From assembly GCA_900169975.1 (NCBI GenBank), contig LT827120.1, positions 88,951 through 152,950 on the forward strand: a DNA stretch of 64,000 bases, in the 5' to 3' direction. Below the pieces are notes generated by a model that searched no databases, had not been told where the DNA came from, and saw only the letters and a list, made by a program, of their open reading frames with translations. Of this stretch, positions 40,906 to 49,857 are shown one piece after another (the first letter of the stretch is position 1; every line of letters begins with the position of its first letter). Source of the stretch: Pseudoflavonifractor sp. Marseille-P3106 (GTDB lineage Bacteria; Bacillota; Clostridia; Oscillospirales; Oscillospiraceae). The translations under genes were made by a program, and so were the position numbers.

Positions 40906-42189
40906 ATGGCAAGCAACGGATTTATCGACAAGGCCCGCATCACAGTGCGGGCCGGCACAGGCGGCGGCGGCGCGGTGGCATTCCACCGGGAAAAATATGT
41001 GGCCGCAGGCGGCCCTGACGGCGGCGACGGCGGCCGGGGCGGCAACATCATTCTCCGGGTGGACGAGCATATGTCCACCTTGATGGACTTCCGCTACAAG
41101 CGCAAGTACACCGCGGAGAACGGAATGCCCGGACAGACCAAACGCTGTTCCGGCAAGGACGGCGGCGACCTCTTCATCCGGGTGCCCCGGGGCACCGTGG
41201 TGCGGGACACCGCCACCGGCGAGATCATCTGCGATATGGCGGGGCTGGACACCTTCGTCCTGGCCCGGGGCGGAAAGGGCGGCTGGGGCAACCAGCATTT
41301 TGCCACCCCCACCCGTCAGGTGCCCCACTTTGCCAAGGCCGGCCTCCCCGGCCAGGAGCGGGACGTGACACTGGAGCTGAAGCTCCTGGCGGACGTGGGC
41401 CTGGTGGGCTTCCCCAACGTGGGCAAATCCACCCTTCTGTCGGTGGTCACCCGGGCCCAGCCCAAGATCGCCAACTACCACTTCACCACCCTCTTCCCCA
41501 ACTTGGGCGTGGTGGCGCTGGAGGAGGGGGTCTCCTTCGTGCTGGCCGACATCCCCGGCATCATCGAGGGGGCCGCCGAGGGCGCGGGCCTGGGCCACGA
41601 CTTTCTGCGGCACATCGACCGCTGCCGGCTGCTCATCCACGTGGTGGACGTCTCGGGCAGCGAGGGCCGGGACCCGGTGGCCGACTTTGAGGCCATCAAC
41701 GCCGAACTGGCCGAGTACAGCCCGGAGCTGGCCAAGCGCCCCATGCTGGTGGCGGGCAACAAGGTGGACATCACGGAGGATCGTACGGGGCTGGAGGCCC
41801 TCAAGGCCCATGTGGAAGCCCTGGGGCTCCCCTTCTTCGAGCTCTCCGCCGCCGCCCACCAGGGCACCCGGGAGCTGATGTACGCCGCCGCCGAGCGGCT
41901 GCGGGACCTGCCGCCCATCACGGTGTACGAGCCTACCTATGTGGAGCGGCCCCCCGAGGTGGATCTGTCCGCTCCACCCACCATCGAGGTGGTGGACGGC
42001 ACCTGGGTGGTGGACGGACCGTGGCTGCGGCAGCTCATGGCCAACGTCAACTTCAACGACTACGAGTCCAAGAGTTGGTTCGACCGCCAGCTTCGTGCCT
42101 CCGGGCTTTTCGCCCGCATGGAGGAAATGGGCATCCAGGACGGAGACATCGTGTGTCTCTACAACCTGGAATTCGAATATCAGCGCTGA
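40906..42189 (+). CDS. obg: GTPase Obg/CgtA
   Basis: A 427-residue three-domain GTPase. The glycine-rich Obg fold (GGGGAVAFHREKYVAAGGPDGGDGG) comes first, then the G domain with GFPNVGKST, DIPGIIEGA and NKVD, and finally an OCT domain of about 85 residues that ends in GDIVCLYNLEFEYQR. Obg acts in 50S subunit assembly and stress control. ATG at 40906 follows AAAGGAGG; upstream in-frame codons lie in the rpmA terminator. Confidence 0.97.
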   Translation: MASNGFIDKARITVRAGTGGGGAVAFHREKYVAAGGPDGGDGGRGGNIILRVDEHMSTLMDFRYKRKYTAENGMPGQTKRCSGKDGGDLFIRVPRGTVVRDTATGEIICDMAGLDTFVLARGGKGGWGNQHFATPTRQVPHFAKAGLPGQERDVTLELKLLADVGLVGFPNVGKSTLLSVVTRAQPKIANYHFTTLFPNLGVVALEEGVSFVLADIPGIIEGAAEGAGLGHDFLRHIDRCRLLIHVVDVSGSEGRDPVADFEAINAELAEYSPELAKRPMLVAGNKVDITEDRTGLEALKAHVEALGLPFFELSAAAHQGTRELMYAAAERLRDLPPITVYEPTYVERPPEVDLSAPPTIEVVDGTWVVDGPWLRQLMANVNFNDYESKSWFDRQLRASGLFARMEEMGIQDGDIVCLYNLEFEYQR

Positions 42190-42225
42190 CCACAGGACGA
42201 AAGTTCCCCCCAGCGCTCTTATCCA

Positions 42226-42272
42226 AAAAAGGAAGGCTGCATCGTTTCACAAAAGATGCAGCCTTCCTTTTT
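42226..42272. terminator. Terminator of obg
   Basis: AAAAAGGAAGGCTGCATC (42226-42243) pairs perfectly with 42255-42272, ending in five T. Confidence 0.92.
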
Positions 42273-42302
42273 GCTGTGTTGATCCACCCGCCCGGGCAAA
42301 AA

Positions 42303-42333
42303 GACGGCGGCCGCAATGCTTGCGGCTGCCGTC
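42303..42333 (-). terminator. Terminator of the lipoprotein-SGNH operon
   Basis: A GC-rich stem around 42318 with a T run on the minus strand, directly after the lipoprotein gene. Confidence 0.8.
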
Positions 42334-42375
42334 CTTCAGTCTGTCTCAATTTCCGGAAGGTATTTGGGCGGCCTG

Positions 42376-42831
42376 TCAGCCCTTTAAAAATGTCTCTACC
42401 GGTGTGTAATCGGCGGCGATGACCAGCAGGACGGAGTTCCCCCGGGCCTGGGTGACCGCCCCCTCCAGCTTGGTCACCTCGTCAGGCTGATAGCTGGCCA
42501 GGGCCTCCTTCCGGTCGGCCACCCGGTTTTGCAGGGCGGTCAGAGCCGTCCCGGCGTCGTCATGGTTGGAGAACGTGAAGATGGCCAGTTCCTCAGCGGT
42601 GGCTCCGGTGGAGCCGTACACCGCGCAGTCGGACACCGTGGTTTCATCGATCCCATACAGAGTGCAGGCGATGTCCCGGTCGATCTCCTCCAGCCCGTCG
42701 GTAAAGGCCCCGGAATCCAGCAGCGTTTTGGCGTCGGCGGCGGGGTCAAAGGGAGTCTCTTCCTTGCCGCCGCAGGCCGCCAGGGAGAGGCAAAGCACCG
42801 CCGCCAGCAGGCCGGAAAGTATTTTTTTCAT
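42376..42831 (-). CDS. DUF4358 lipoprotein
   Basis: A 151-residue lipoprotein. Signal peptide and lipobox LSLAACGG place Cys20 on the membrane surface. The rest resembles the DUF4358 family (AFTDGLEEIDRDIACTLYGI, VSDCAVYGSTGATAEELAIFTF), common in Clostridia and of unknown function. ATG at 42831 follows AAAGGGG; a longer open frame upstream belongs to the SGNH gene region. It is 19 bases after the SGNH hydrolase gene and shares its operon and terminator, so a role in the same cell-surface process is likely. Confidence 0.82.
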   Translation of the reverse strand: MKKILSGLLAAVLCLSLAACGGKEETPFDPAADAKTLLDSGAFTDGLEEIDRDIACTLYGIDETTVSDCAVYGSTGATAEELAIFTFSNHDDAGTALTALQNRVADRKEALASYQPDEVTKLEGAVTQARGNSVLLVIAADYTPVETFLKG

Positions 42832-42850
42832 CGAAAACGCCCCTTTGTTA

Positions 42851-43714
42851 TCAATTTTGTACTCCGGTATGGGTGGTGAGATAGTCCAGCCACTTGATGT
42901 AGCCCGACTTCTGAAAATGGACGCCGTCGGCAGAATCCTCCCGGGGGACCTCCCCGGTCTCGTCCACCAGAGCCTCGGACACATTGAGGAAGTAAACCTT
43001 CTTCTCCGCCGCCAGCTGCGCCAAGGCGGCATTGTAGGCGGTGATCCCCTCATTGGTGACGTAGTATGGAATGCCGTTGGCCTTGCACTTGGCGGTATTC
43101 ACCGGAATAATGGACTGGATGTACACGGCGGCGTCCGGCTGAAGCTCCCGCACCGCGTCGATGATCTGCCCGTAGGTGGACGCGAACCGCTCGGCGCTGA
43201 AATATCCCAGCTCATTGACCCCCAGGGAGATGTATACCTTCCCGTACTGCTTCCGCCCCAGCGCATCCAGAACGGAGATCTTTCCATTTCCGTCCCGGAT
43301 CACTTTTTTCCCCTTGGTGATATCAAATGTGGTGATCCCGGTATAGTCCAGGAAGTCGCCCCCTGAGATGCCGCTGTACAGCTTAAAGCCGTCGGTGCGG
43401 GAGTCTCCGATAAACACGGCGTCGGCAAACCAATCCATCTCCACCTTCTCCCCTAAGGGGACCGGCTGGGTATAGTCCGGCTCCGGGGCAGGGGTCGGCG
43501 TTGGAGCGGGCGTTGGAGTCGGCTCAGGGGTCGGGGTGGGCGCCGGTAAGGCAGACACGGTGGGCTCCGGCCCGGATTCCGCCGCCTGCCCGGCGTCTCC
43601 CCCTCCCCGGGTCAAAACAAATAACAGCAACAGAGCCACGCAGGCTGCCAGTACCACCAGCAGCCAGCGCGGCGGACGGCTGCGGGTGGGTTTCTGTTCC
43701 ACGCGTTGGGACAA
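42851..43714 (-). CDS. Membrane-anchored SGNH/GDSL-type hydrolase
   Basis: A 287-residue protein starting at TTG 43714 behind AAAGGAGG. A transmembrane anchor (WLLVVLAACVALLLLFVL) is followed by a Pro/Thr/Ala repeat linker and an SGNH fold: FIGDSRTDG (block I Ser), GVNELG (block III Asn) and DGVHF (Asp-His pair). Such enzymes remove acyl or acetyl groups, often from cell-wall polymers. The linker would place the catalytic domain outside the membrane within the wall. It is co-transcribed with the DUF4358 lipoprotein. Confidence 0.85.
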   Translation of the reverse strand: MSQRVEQKPTRSRPPRWLLVVLAACVALLLLFVLTRGGGDAGQAAESGPEPTVSALPAPTPTPEPTPTPAPTPTPAPEPDYTQPVPLGEKVEMDWFADAVFIGDSRTDGFKLYSGISGGDFLDYTGITTFDITKGKKVIRDGNGKISVLDALGRKQYGKVYISLGVNELGYFSAERFASTYGQIIDAVRELQPDAAVYIQSIIPVNTAKCKANGIPYYVTNEGITAYNAALAQLAAEKKVYFLNVSEALVDETGEVPREDSADGVHFQKSGYIKWLDYLTTHTGVQN

Positions 43715-43782
43715 AACGATTCCTCCTTTAAAGCTGTGCAAGAGGGATCCTCTCCCTCCCATTCTACGGTTTTGGCAAAAAA

Positions 43783-44475
43783 TCAGACCCCCAGCAGCTC
43801 GGCCAGCCGGTCGAACCCGGGGACCTCATAGGTCGGACGGGCGGTTCCGGGGATGTTCCTCTTTCCCCGGGGATTGTACCAAATGCTGTCCAGTCCGGCA
43901 TTGGCGGCGCCCTGGATGTCGCTGGAGAGGCTGTCTCCGATGACCAGCGCCTCCCGGGGTTCCGCGCCCAGCCCGTCCAGAACTTTTTCAAAATAGATCC
44001 GCTCCGGCTTGCGGCAGCCAAGCTCCCCGGAGATGTACACCCGCCCGCCGAACAACGGGGCCAGCGGGGATGCCTCCAGCCGCCGCCGCTGAACATAGGG
44101 CACGCCGTTGGTCACCAGCGCCAGGTCATACCGCTCCGCCAGCGCCCGACAGAGGGCCTCCGCCCCCGGAAGCAGGACGCTCCCCTCGGCCAGCCGGTCC
44201 AGATAGGCCCGGTTCCACTCGGCTGGATCTCCCTGCCGCCCCTCTCCCTCCAGAAATCGGGCAAAGCGTTCCACCACCAGCTTTTCCTGGTCGATCTCCC
44301 CGCGGTCGAAGGACGCCCACAAAGCGGCGTTGACCGCCCGGTAACGGCCCTTGCTCTCCTCGTCGGCGGGAAGTCCGTAATGGAGAAGCGTACGGGTGAT
44401 GGCAAACTCCTCGGCGGCGTCAAAGTCGAACAGAGTGTTGTCCGCGTCAAATAAAAGCCAGCGGTATCCGGTCAC
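43783..44475 (-). CDS. YjjG-family HAD nucleotidase
   Basis: A 230-residue HAD hydrolase. Motif I is LLFDADNTLFDFD, motif II VTNG, motif III GCRKPE and motif IV IGDSLSSDIQGAANAG. The pattern and cap size match YjjG, a phosphatase active on non-canonical pyrimidine nucleotides. GTG at 44475 follows GGGAGGAAC. Its start overlaps the end of the upstream ThrE-like gene as GTGA, so it is translationally coupled to an unrelated transporter gene. Confidence 0.87.
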   Translation of the reverse strand: MTGYRWLLFDADNTLFDFDAAEEFAITRTLLHYGLPADEESKGRYRAVNAALWASFDRGEIDQEKLVVERFARFLEGEGRQGDPAEWNRAYLDRLAEGSVLLPGAEALCRALAERYDLALVTNGVPYVQRRRLEASPLAPLFGGRVYISGELGCRKPERIYFEKVLDGLGAEPREALVIGDSLSSDIQGAANAGLDSIWYNPRGKRNIPGTARPTYEVPGFDRLAELLGV

Positions 44476-44951
44476 TGCCGTTCCTCCCTCTTCCGGGTCA
44501 GGGCCCGGCGATGATGATAGTTCCCCCACATCCGCACCGCGGAGGACACCAGCAGCACCCCCACCGCCAGCGCGCCGGCGATCCCCAGCGTCTGAAGAAA
44601 GGAGGAGAGGAACAGGGAAATCTCCCCGTTGATGGCGTGTTCCATGGTGTAGTAGATCCCGCCGCCGGGGACGAGCGGAAAGAAGGCCACCAGAAGATAG
44701 CCGGTGACCGGGCACTTGCGCACCCGGGCCATCCACTCGGAGTAAGCGGAAATGACGATAGCCGCCACAAAGGACTGGCTGATCTCGCTTTGCAGGATGG
44801 GGGCGGAGGCCAGATAGGCCAGCCAGCCCAGCGCCCCGCCGAAGGCGCAGATCAGGATGCCGCTGCCGTGGATATTGTAGATGACGGCAAACCCGCCGCT
44901 GGCCACAAAGGCGAAGAGCACTGGAAGCAGATAGGTTTTGACAAGCTCCAT
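44472..44951 (-). CDS. ThrE-type amino acid exporter, small subunit
   Basis: A 159-residue membrane protein with about four hydrophobic helices (LLPVLFAFVASGGFAVIYNIHG, PILQSEISQSFVAAIVISAYSE, VTGYLLVAFFPLVPGGG). It matches the C-terminal half of threonine/serine exporters (DUF3815). With the protein encoded just upstream it would form a split ThrE exporter. The ATG at 44951 lies 5 bases after the large-subunit stop. Confidence 0.87.
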   Translation of the reverse strand: MELVKTYLLPVLFAFVASGGFAVIYNIHGSGILICAFGGALGWLAYLASAPILQSEISQSFVAAIVISAYSEWMARVRKCPVTGYLLVAFFPLVPGGGIYYTMEHAINGEISLFLSSFLQTLGIAGALAVGVLLVSSAVRMWGNYHHRRALTRKREERQ

Positions 44952-44956
44952 CCCTC

Positions 44957-45724
44957 TCACACCCCCCACAGAAAACGGGTGATCCCCAGGGCAAAGGCGG
45001 TCCCCAGGGCCACCGACACCCCGGTGAGCAGCGCGTCGGCGATCTTGCTGATCCCCGCGACCATATCCCCCGCCATCACGTCCCGGATGGCATTGGTGAA
45101 GATGATCCCCGGCACCAGCGCCATCAGTGCGCCGATAATGATCTTCTCGCTGTGCTGGCCCAGGCCGACATGGGTCAGGCCCAGCGCCAGCAGGGCGGAG
45201 ATGGCTGCGCCGATCATGGATTTGAAGAAAAGGTTGGTTTTCAGCCAGGTCATGGCGGTGAGGGCAACCCCGATGGCCAGTCCGCACAGGCCGCCGCACA
45301 GGGCGTCCCGCAGGGTCCCGCCGAAAAAGAGGGTAAAGGCGGCGGAGGCCACCACATAGGCGGCCATCAGCACCGGCATGGCGTATTCCCTCCGGTGCCG
45401 GCCGATCCAGCGCAGCCGCTCCTCCGCCTCCGCCAGGGGCGCCGGCTCCCGGCACAGAGCCCGGCAGAGGTCGTTGTAGCGCTCCAGCAGATCCACATCG
45501 GTCCCGTGGGAGGGCATCCGCCGCACCCGGGTCATGGGCTCCCCCTCCGGAGTCACCATGCTGACGATGATACAGTTGGGAATGACAAAGGGATCCGCCT
45601 GGACCACTCCATAAGCATGGAGAAGACGCTGGATGGATTCCTCCACCCGGTAGATCTCCGCCCCGCTCTCCAGCAGGCCGTACCCCAGGTCGGTGGCCAG
45701 GGAGAGCAGCCGATCATAGTCCAT
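44957..45724 (-). CDS. ThrE-type amino acid exporter, large subunit
   Basis: A 255-residue protein corresponding to the N-terminal half of ThrE (DUF1212). A cytoplasmic domain with GYGLLESGAEIYRVEESI and CIIVSMVTPEGEPMTRVRR precedes five or so helices including GLAIGVALTAMTWLKTNLFFKS and IIGALMALVPGIIFTNAIRDVMAGD. The pair exports threonine, serine or related small amino acids in other bacteria. First gene of a three-gene operon with the small subunit and the HAD nucleotidase. Confidence 0.9.
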   Translation of the reverse strand: MDYDRLLSLATDLGYGLLESGAEIYRVEESIQRLLHAYGVVQADPFVIPNCIIVSMVTPEGEPMTRVRRMPSHGTDVDLLERYNDLCRALCREPAPLAEAEERLRWIGRHRREYAMPVLMAAYVVASAAFTLFFGGTLRDALCGGLCGLAIGVALTAMTWLKTNLFFKSMIGAAISALLALGLTHVGLGQHSEKIIIGALMALVPGIIFTNAIRDVMAGDMVAGISKIADALLTGVSVALGTAFALGITRFLWGV

Positions 45725-45805
45725 GGATCCTCCGCCTTTCGATGAATCAGTGTATCGTATTTCGGCCTGCGCCGCAAGGGAAATACAAGGAAATTCAGGA
45801 AATGT

Positions 45806-46183
45806 TTATTCCTTCCGGGACAGAGCGGAGCGCTCCCGGGTCAGCTCCTCATAGAGCTGGGAAAACGTCCATCCGGCGTTCTCTCCCGTGAGCACCGCTT
45901 TCAGGCAGGTCCGGGGCAGGCCCAGCTTCCGCAGTGCCTGGAGCAGCCGGTCCAGCTGGGCGCTCCCCACACCGCAGAAGACCAGCACCGGCTCGGGCAG
46001 CGCCGGGTGCTCCCCGGCTCCCTCCGGGGCCTTGCGGCCCTCCGCCAGCGCCCCCACGGTGCGGCTCAGGTCGGCACGCTCCACCGCCCGAAAGCGCAGC
46101 CCCTGGACAGCGCAGATTTTCCGCAGTCCGGCACCCCAGGGCTGCGCCACCGGTTCATAGCACAACAAAGCTTGTTTCGGCAT
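45806..46183 (-). CDS. DUF3783 protein
   Basis: A 125-residue soluble protein of the DUF3783 family. The conserved end LVFCGVGSAQLDRLLQALRKLG and LKAVLTGENAGWTFSQLYEELTRE is typical; the function is unknown. The N-terminal part (LLCYEPVAQPWGAGLRKICAVQGL) is less conserved. It stands alone between the ThrE operon and the iron alcohol dehydrogenase. Confidence 0.8.
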   Translation of the reverse strand: MPKQALLCYEPVAQPWGAGLRKICAVQGLRFRAVERADLSRTVGALAEGRKAPEGAGEHPALPEPVLVFCGVGSAQLDRLLQALRKLGLPRTCLKAVLTGENAGWTFSQLYEELTRERSALSRKE

Positions 46184-46294
46184 CCAAATGCCCCCTTATT
46201 TCGATTGTATTTATGGTATCACGGAACCCCGCCGGTGTCCAGAGAAAACACAAAAGGGGCGGCAGTCCGTTTCCGGACCACCGCCCTGCTTCTC

Positions 46295-47476
46295 TTATCG
46301 AGCGGCCCGATAGATGGCCGCCATATCCCCCTTCCGGAGCGTTTTTACCGCCCCCATCCGGCCGTGGACGGTGACAGCGCACTTTTCCGCCAGCTCCTCG
46401 ATCTGCGCCTCGGTGGGCTCCACCCCCAGCTCCCGGAGGCTGGTGGGCATCCCGATGGAGCGGTAGTACCCCTCCATGGCCGCCACGCCCCGGAGGGCGG
46501 TCTCGGTATCGTCGGCCCCCGGCTCCACGCCCAGCACCTTTTCCGCAAACCGGGCGAACCGGGCCGGGTCGGCGTCCAGGACATACCGGGCCCAACTCCC
46601 CCAGACAGCCGCCAGGCCCGCGCCGTGAGCCACGTCGAACAGCCCGCCCAGCTCGTGCTCCAGCTTGTGGCAGGACCAGTCCCCGCCGCCGGTGCCGCAC
46701 CCGGTGAGGCCGTTGTGGGACAGGCTCCCCGCCCACATCACCTCAGCCCGGGCCGCGTAGTTGTCCGGCTCCCGCACCAGCACATGGGAGGCGTCGATCA
46801 CCGTGCGCATCAGTCCCTCCGCCAGGGCATCGGTGAGGACCATGGGTTCGGCCTGGCCGTTGAAGTACCGCTCCATGGTGTGCATCAGGATATCGACGCA
46901 CCCGCTGGCGGTCTGATAGGGAGGCAGCGTCATGGTGAGCTCGGGGTCCATGACGGCGAACCGGGGACGGCACAGATCGCTGGAGATCCCCCGCTTGACC
47001 CAGCCATCCTCATTGGTGATGACCGAGGAGTCGCTCATCTCGCTGCCGGCGGCGGCAATGGTGAGCACCGCTCCCACAGGCAGGCAGGCCGCGGGGGTAC
47101 GCTTGAAGTCATAGAAATCCCACACGTCCCCTCCGTTGGCCACTCCGTAGCCGATGGCCTTGGCCGAGTCGATGACGCTGCCGCCGCCCACGGGCAGGAG
47201 AAAATCCACCCCTTCCCGGCGGCACAGCTCCACGCCCTCCCGCACCAGGGACAGCCGCGGGTTGGGCACCACGCCCCCCAGCTCCGCATAGCCCACGCCG
47301 GCGGCGGCGAGAGACTCCTTCACCCGATCCAGCACACCGGAGCGCTTCGCACTGCCCCCGCCGTAGTGGATAAGCACCTTCTTCGCCCCCTGGGCCTTCA
47401 CCAGCTCTCCCGTCTGATCCAGTGTCCCACGGCCAAAAACCACACGGGTGGGGGTATAATAGTTAAAATTCATCAT
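46295..47476 (-). CDS. Iron-containing alcohol dehydrogenase (BDH type)
   Basis: A 393-residue group III alcohol dehydrogenase, close to the YqhD/butanol dehydrogenase branch. NPRLSLVREGVELCRREGVDFLLPVGGGS contains the NAD(P)-binding GGGS. Metal ligands are in the HELGGLFDVAHGAGLA region. It should reduce aldehydes to alcohols during fermentation. The start is the first of two ATGs at 47476, behind GAGGG and a good promoter; upstream in-frame sequence is non-coding in character. Confidence 0.9.
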   Translation of the reverse strand: MMNFNYYTPTRVVFGRGTLDQTGELVKAQGAKKVLIHYGGGSAKRSGVLDRVKESLAAAGVGYAELGGVVPNPRLSLVREGVELCRREGVDFLLPVGGGSVIDSAKAIGYGVANGGDVWDFYDFKRTPAACLPVGAVLTIAAAGSEMSDSSVITNEDGWVKRGISSDLCRPRFAVMDPELTMTLPPYQTASGCVDILMHTMERYFNGQAEPMVLTDALAEGLMRTVIDASHVLVREPDNYAARAEVMWAGSLSHNGLTGCGTGGGDWSCHKLEHELGGLFDVAHGAGLAAVWGSWARYVLDADPARFARFAEKVLGVEPGADDTETALRGVAAMEGYYRSIGMPTSLRELGVEPTEAQIEELAEKCAVTVHGRMGAVKTLRKGDMAAIYRAAR

Positions 47477-47510
47477 ATAATTTCCCTCGTTTTCTCTATA
47501 GGATGGAACG

Positions 47511-47539
47511 ATTGTACCATATTCCCCTTGTATGAACAA
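47511..47539 (-). promoter_or_regulatory. Promoter of the iron alcohol dehydrogenase gene
   Basis: Minus strand TTGTTC (47539-47534), 17 bases, TACAAT (47516-47511). Confidence 0.65.
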
Positions 47540-47621
47540 GAAATTTTTCAAATATCATTGGATCAATTTTTCTGGTTTTTCCCGCTGCCTTGTGTTTGCT
47601 TCCTTTTCATAAAGTTCTTCA

Positions 47622-48746
47622 TCACACAGACGGGCTGCGGCCGTCTCCCGGCGCCGACAGCCGGCCGAAATACCAGCCGGTGGCCCCGTCCTTTTTGGCC
47701 AGCGTCCCCCGGCTGGTGCGGCGGACGATGCTCAGCCGCTCTCCCGCCGTCACAGGAAGTCGGTAATCGGTGGAATCCTCACAGTAGACCCCTCCCTCGT
47801 CCTCCCGGAGATAGCTGGTGAGAATATCCAATTCCCTTCCGCTCTCCAAGTGCCGGCAGCGGCAGAATTCCGTCCCCCGCTCCAGCACCTCCAGCCGGCT
47901 GCGGCCCCAGCGGATGTTGATGGGATCGGCGGAGGGGGCCTGAGGGTCCAGGGCGGTCATCACTTCGTTCCCGTCGTACGCAAGGTAGGAGAATTGTCCC
48001 CCCGGTTCCTCCGGGAGGATCAGGGCGTTGAGCTGTCCGTCCACCTTCAGGGTACAGCCGCCGTCGATGCTGGCGATGTGCCGGTCGGAGAGCAGGATGG
48101 GCTTGGCAGAGGGGATGTCCGGGTGATAGAGCGTCACTGGCCAGTGACCCACCACCACCCAGCGCCGGAAGGAATGACCCTGGCCCAGAAAGTCATCGTT
48201 TTTCATGCACCCGTGGGCCTCCAGCTCCTCCAGGCGCTCCTCCCGGGGCACACCGCCGTGGACAAACAGGTAGTCGTCGTTCCGGTAGATGTGGGGCAGG
48301 CCCCGCAGGAAGTCCAGCTCCTCGGGGAAGGCGGCGGCGATGGCCCGCCGGGCCGCCGGGTAGTCGGACGGATCCTCAATGGCCGCCCCGGCGGCATGGG
48401 CCAGCTTCACTGCGGCGCACTTTTCCCCCCACGCGGCAAAATACCGGGGATAAAAGGCGGCGGGGATATGCCGTCCCCCGTCCACGAAGGCGGGGGTGAT
48501 GTCGTCGCAGTTGCCCCTCAGGGTGTAGACCGTATACCGCCGGGAGAGCTCCATCACATAGTGCAGCGCCTCCAGCCCGCCCTCGGACTTCTCCAGAATG
48601 TCCCCCAGCAGGATGAGGATGTCTTCGGCGGAAAAGGCCGCTTTTTTCAGCAGCCCTTTGAAAAAGGGGAGATTGCCGTGGATATCGCTGATCACCAGGA
48701 CCCGCCGCCCCGCCGGAAGGCGGATGGGCCGAACCTTTGCCTTCAC
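47622..48746 (-). CDS. Calcineurin-like metallophosphoesterase with C-terminal beta domain
   Basis: A 374-residue protein. The phosphoesterase core has ISDIHGN, LLGDILEKS, RGNCD and LFVHGG; later VVVGHWPV supplies another metal-ligand His. GNCD instead of GNHE and the lack of GDxxDRG resemble YfcE-type phosphodiesterases more than protein phosphatases. The C-terminal 80 residues (SYLREDEGGVYCEDSTDYRLPVTAGERL) resemble a small beta or SH3-like domain. Substrate is unknown. It follows prmA by 4 bases and is probably co-transcribed. Confidence 0.82.
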   Translation of the reverse strand: MKAKVRPIRLPAGRRVLVISDIHGNLPFFKGLLKKAAFSAEDILILLGDILEKSEGGLEALHYVMELSRRYTVYTLRGNCDDITPAFVDGGRHIPAAFYPRYFAAWGEKCAAVKLAHAAGAAIEDPSDYPAARRAIAAAFPEELDFLRGLPHIYRNDDYLFVHGGVPREERLEELEAHGCMKNDDFLGQGHSFRRWVVVGHWPVTLYHPDIPSAKPILLSDRHIASIDGGCTLKVDGQLNALILPEEPGGQFSYLAYDGNEVMTALDPQAPSADPINIRWGRSRLEVLERGTEFCRCRHLESGRELDILTSYLREDEGGVYCEDSTDYRLPVTAGERLSIVRRTSRGTLAKKDGATGWYFGRLSAPGDGRSPSV

Positions 48747-48750
48747 ACCC

Positions 48751-49710
48751 TCACCCCTGGCCGGGGGCCGGATCCCGGCTGGCTGCCAGCGCGCACCAGC
48801 CGTCCCGCTCCAGGCGGCGGAGGATGTGCAGGCCGTTCTTTTTCAACGCGCTCTCCACCTCGTCGGCCCGGGTGTCGATGATGCCGGAGCAGAGGAACGC
48901 GCCCCCGGGAGCCAGATAGCGGTCCACCTGGCCGGAGAGGGGAATGATGACGTCGGAGACGATGTTGGCCAGCACCACGGGATAGGGCCCGCTCTCCTCC
49001 AACTCCCGGACCAGTGTGCCGTCGGAGAGCACATCCCCAGCCCGGACGGTGTACCGGTCCCGGCCGATCCCGTTGAGGGCGGCGTTTTCATAGGCCACAT
49101 CCACCGCCTTGGGGTCGATGTCCACGCCCACGGCGGAGGCAGCCCCCAGATCCATGGCGGCGATGGAGAGGATCCCGCTGCCGCAGCCCAGATCCAGCAC
49201 CCGTTCGCCTCCGGCGATCCGCTCTTCCAGAAGGCCCAGGCAGAGCTGGGTGGAAGCGTGGGAGCCGGTGCCGAAAGTGAGTCCGGGATTCAGATAGACG
49301 GGCACCCGCCCGGCAGGGACCGGCTTGCCCCGCTCCCACTCGGGCACGATATACAGCCGCTCCCCCACCGTCATGGGCTGGTAGTATTTCTGCCAGCCGT
49401 AGGCCCAGTCCTCCTCCTTGAGAGAAGCGATGGTCCGCGGATTGTCGATCCCCGTCAGGGCCCGGTCCATCTGCGCCCGGCCGTCGGCGTCGTCGGTAAC
49501 GTAAAACTTGATCCGGGCCACGCCCCGCATCCGCTCCAGCAGCTCGTCGTCCACATAGTCCCAGTATTGCCGGTTCTCCTCCAAAAAGTTCTTGAACTCC
49601 GCCTCATCCTCCAGGACCAGGCCCTCCGCCCCGTTCATGGTGAGTCGGGCCGCCAGCTCCTCCATCTGGGCATCGCTGGTCTCCACAGTCACTTCCAGCC
49701 AGTTCTCCAT
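48751..49710 (-). CDS. prmA: Ribosomal protein L11 methyltransferase
   Basis: A 319-residue SAM methyltransferase. The N-terminal recognition domain (WLEVTVETSDAQMEELAARL) is followed by NPGLTFGTGSHASTQLCL, VLDLGCGSGILSIAA and the catalytic NIV in VVLANIVSDVIIPL. It trimethylates lysines and the N-terminus of L11 in the cytoplasm. ATG at 49710 follows GGAGGAGAG; a longer upstream open frame is not conserved. Confidence 0.95.
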   Translation of the reverse strand: MENWLEVTVETSDAQMEELAARLTMNGAEGLVLEDEAEFKNFLEENRQYWDYVDDELLERMRGVARIKFYVTDDADGRAQMDRALTGIDNPRTIASLKEEDWAYGWQKYYQPMTVGERLYIVPEWERGKPVPAGRVPVYLNPGLTFGTGSHASTQLCLGLLEERIAGGERVLDLGCGSGILSIAAMDLGAASAVGVDIDPKAVDVAYENAALNGIGRDRYTVRAGDVLSDGTLVRELEESGPYPVVLANIVSDVIIPLSGQVDRYLAPGGAFLCSGIIDTRADEVESALKKNGLHILRRLERDGWCALAASRDPAPGQG

Positions 49711-49815
49711 GCTCTCCTCCTGATTCAAAAGCGGCGGGGTCTCCCCTGCCGCCCTGGTAGAAACTCTGTTTTGATTGTACTGTATCCGCCCTGCGGTGTC
49801 AACGCCGGAGCGGGT

Positions 49816-49849
49816 AAAAAACGGGCCCTCCCCGTGGGGAGAGAGCCCG
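49816..49849 (-). terminator. Terminator of the DUF1836-DegV operon
   Basis: A stem of CGGGC/GCCCG and CTCCCC/GGGGAG with a six-T run on the minus strand, immediately after the DegV gene. Confidence 0.8.
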
Positions 49850-49857
49850 AAATTCAT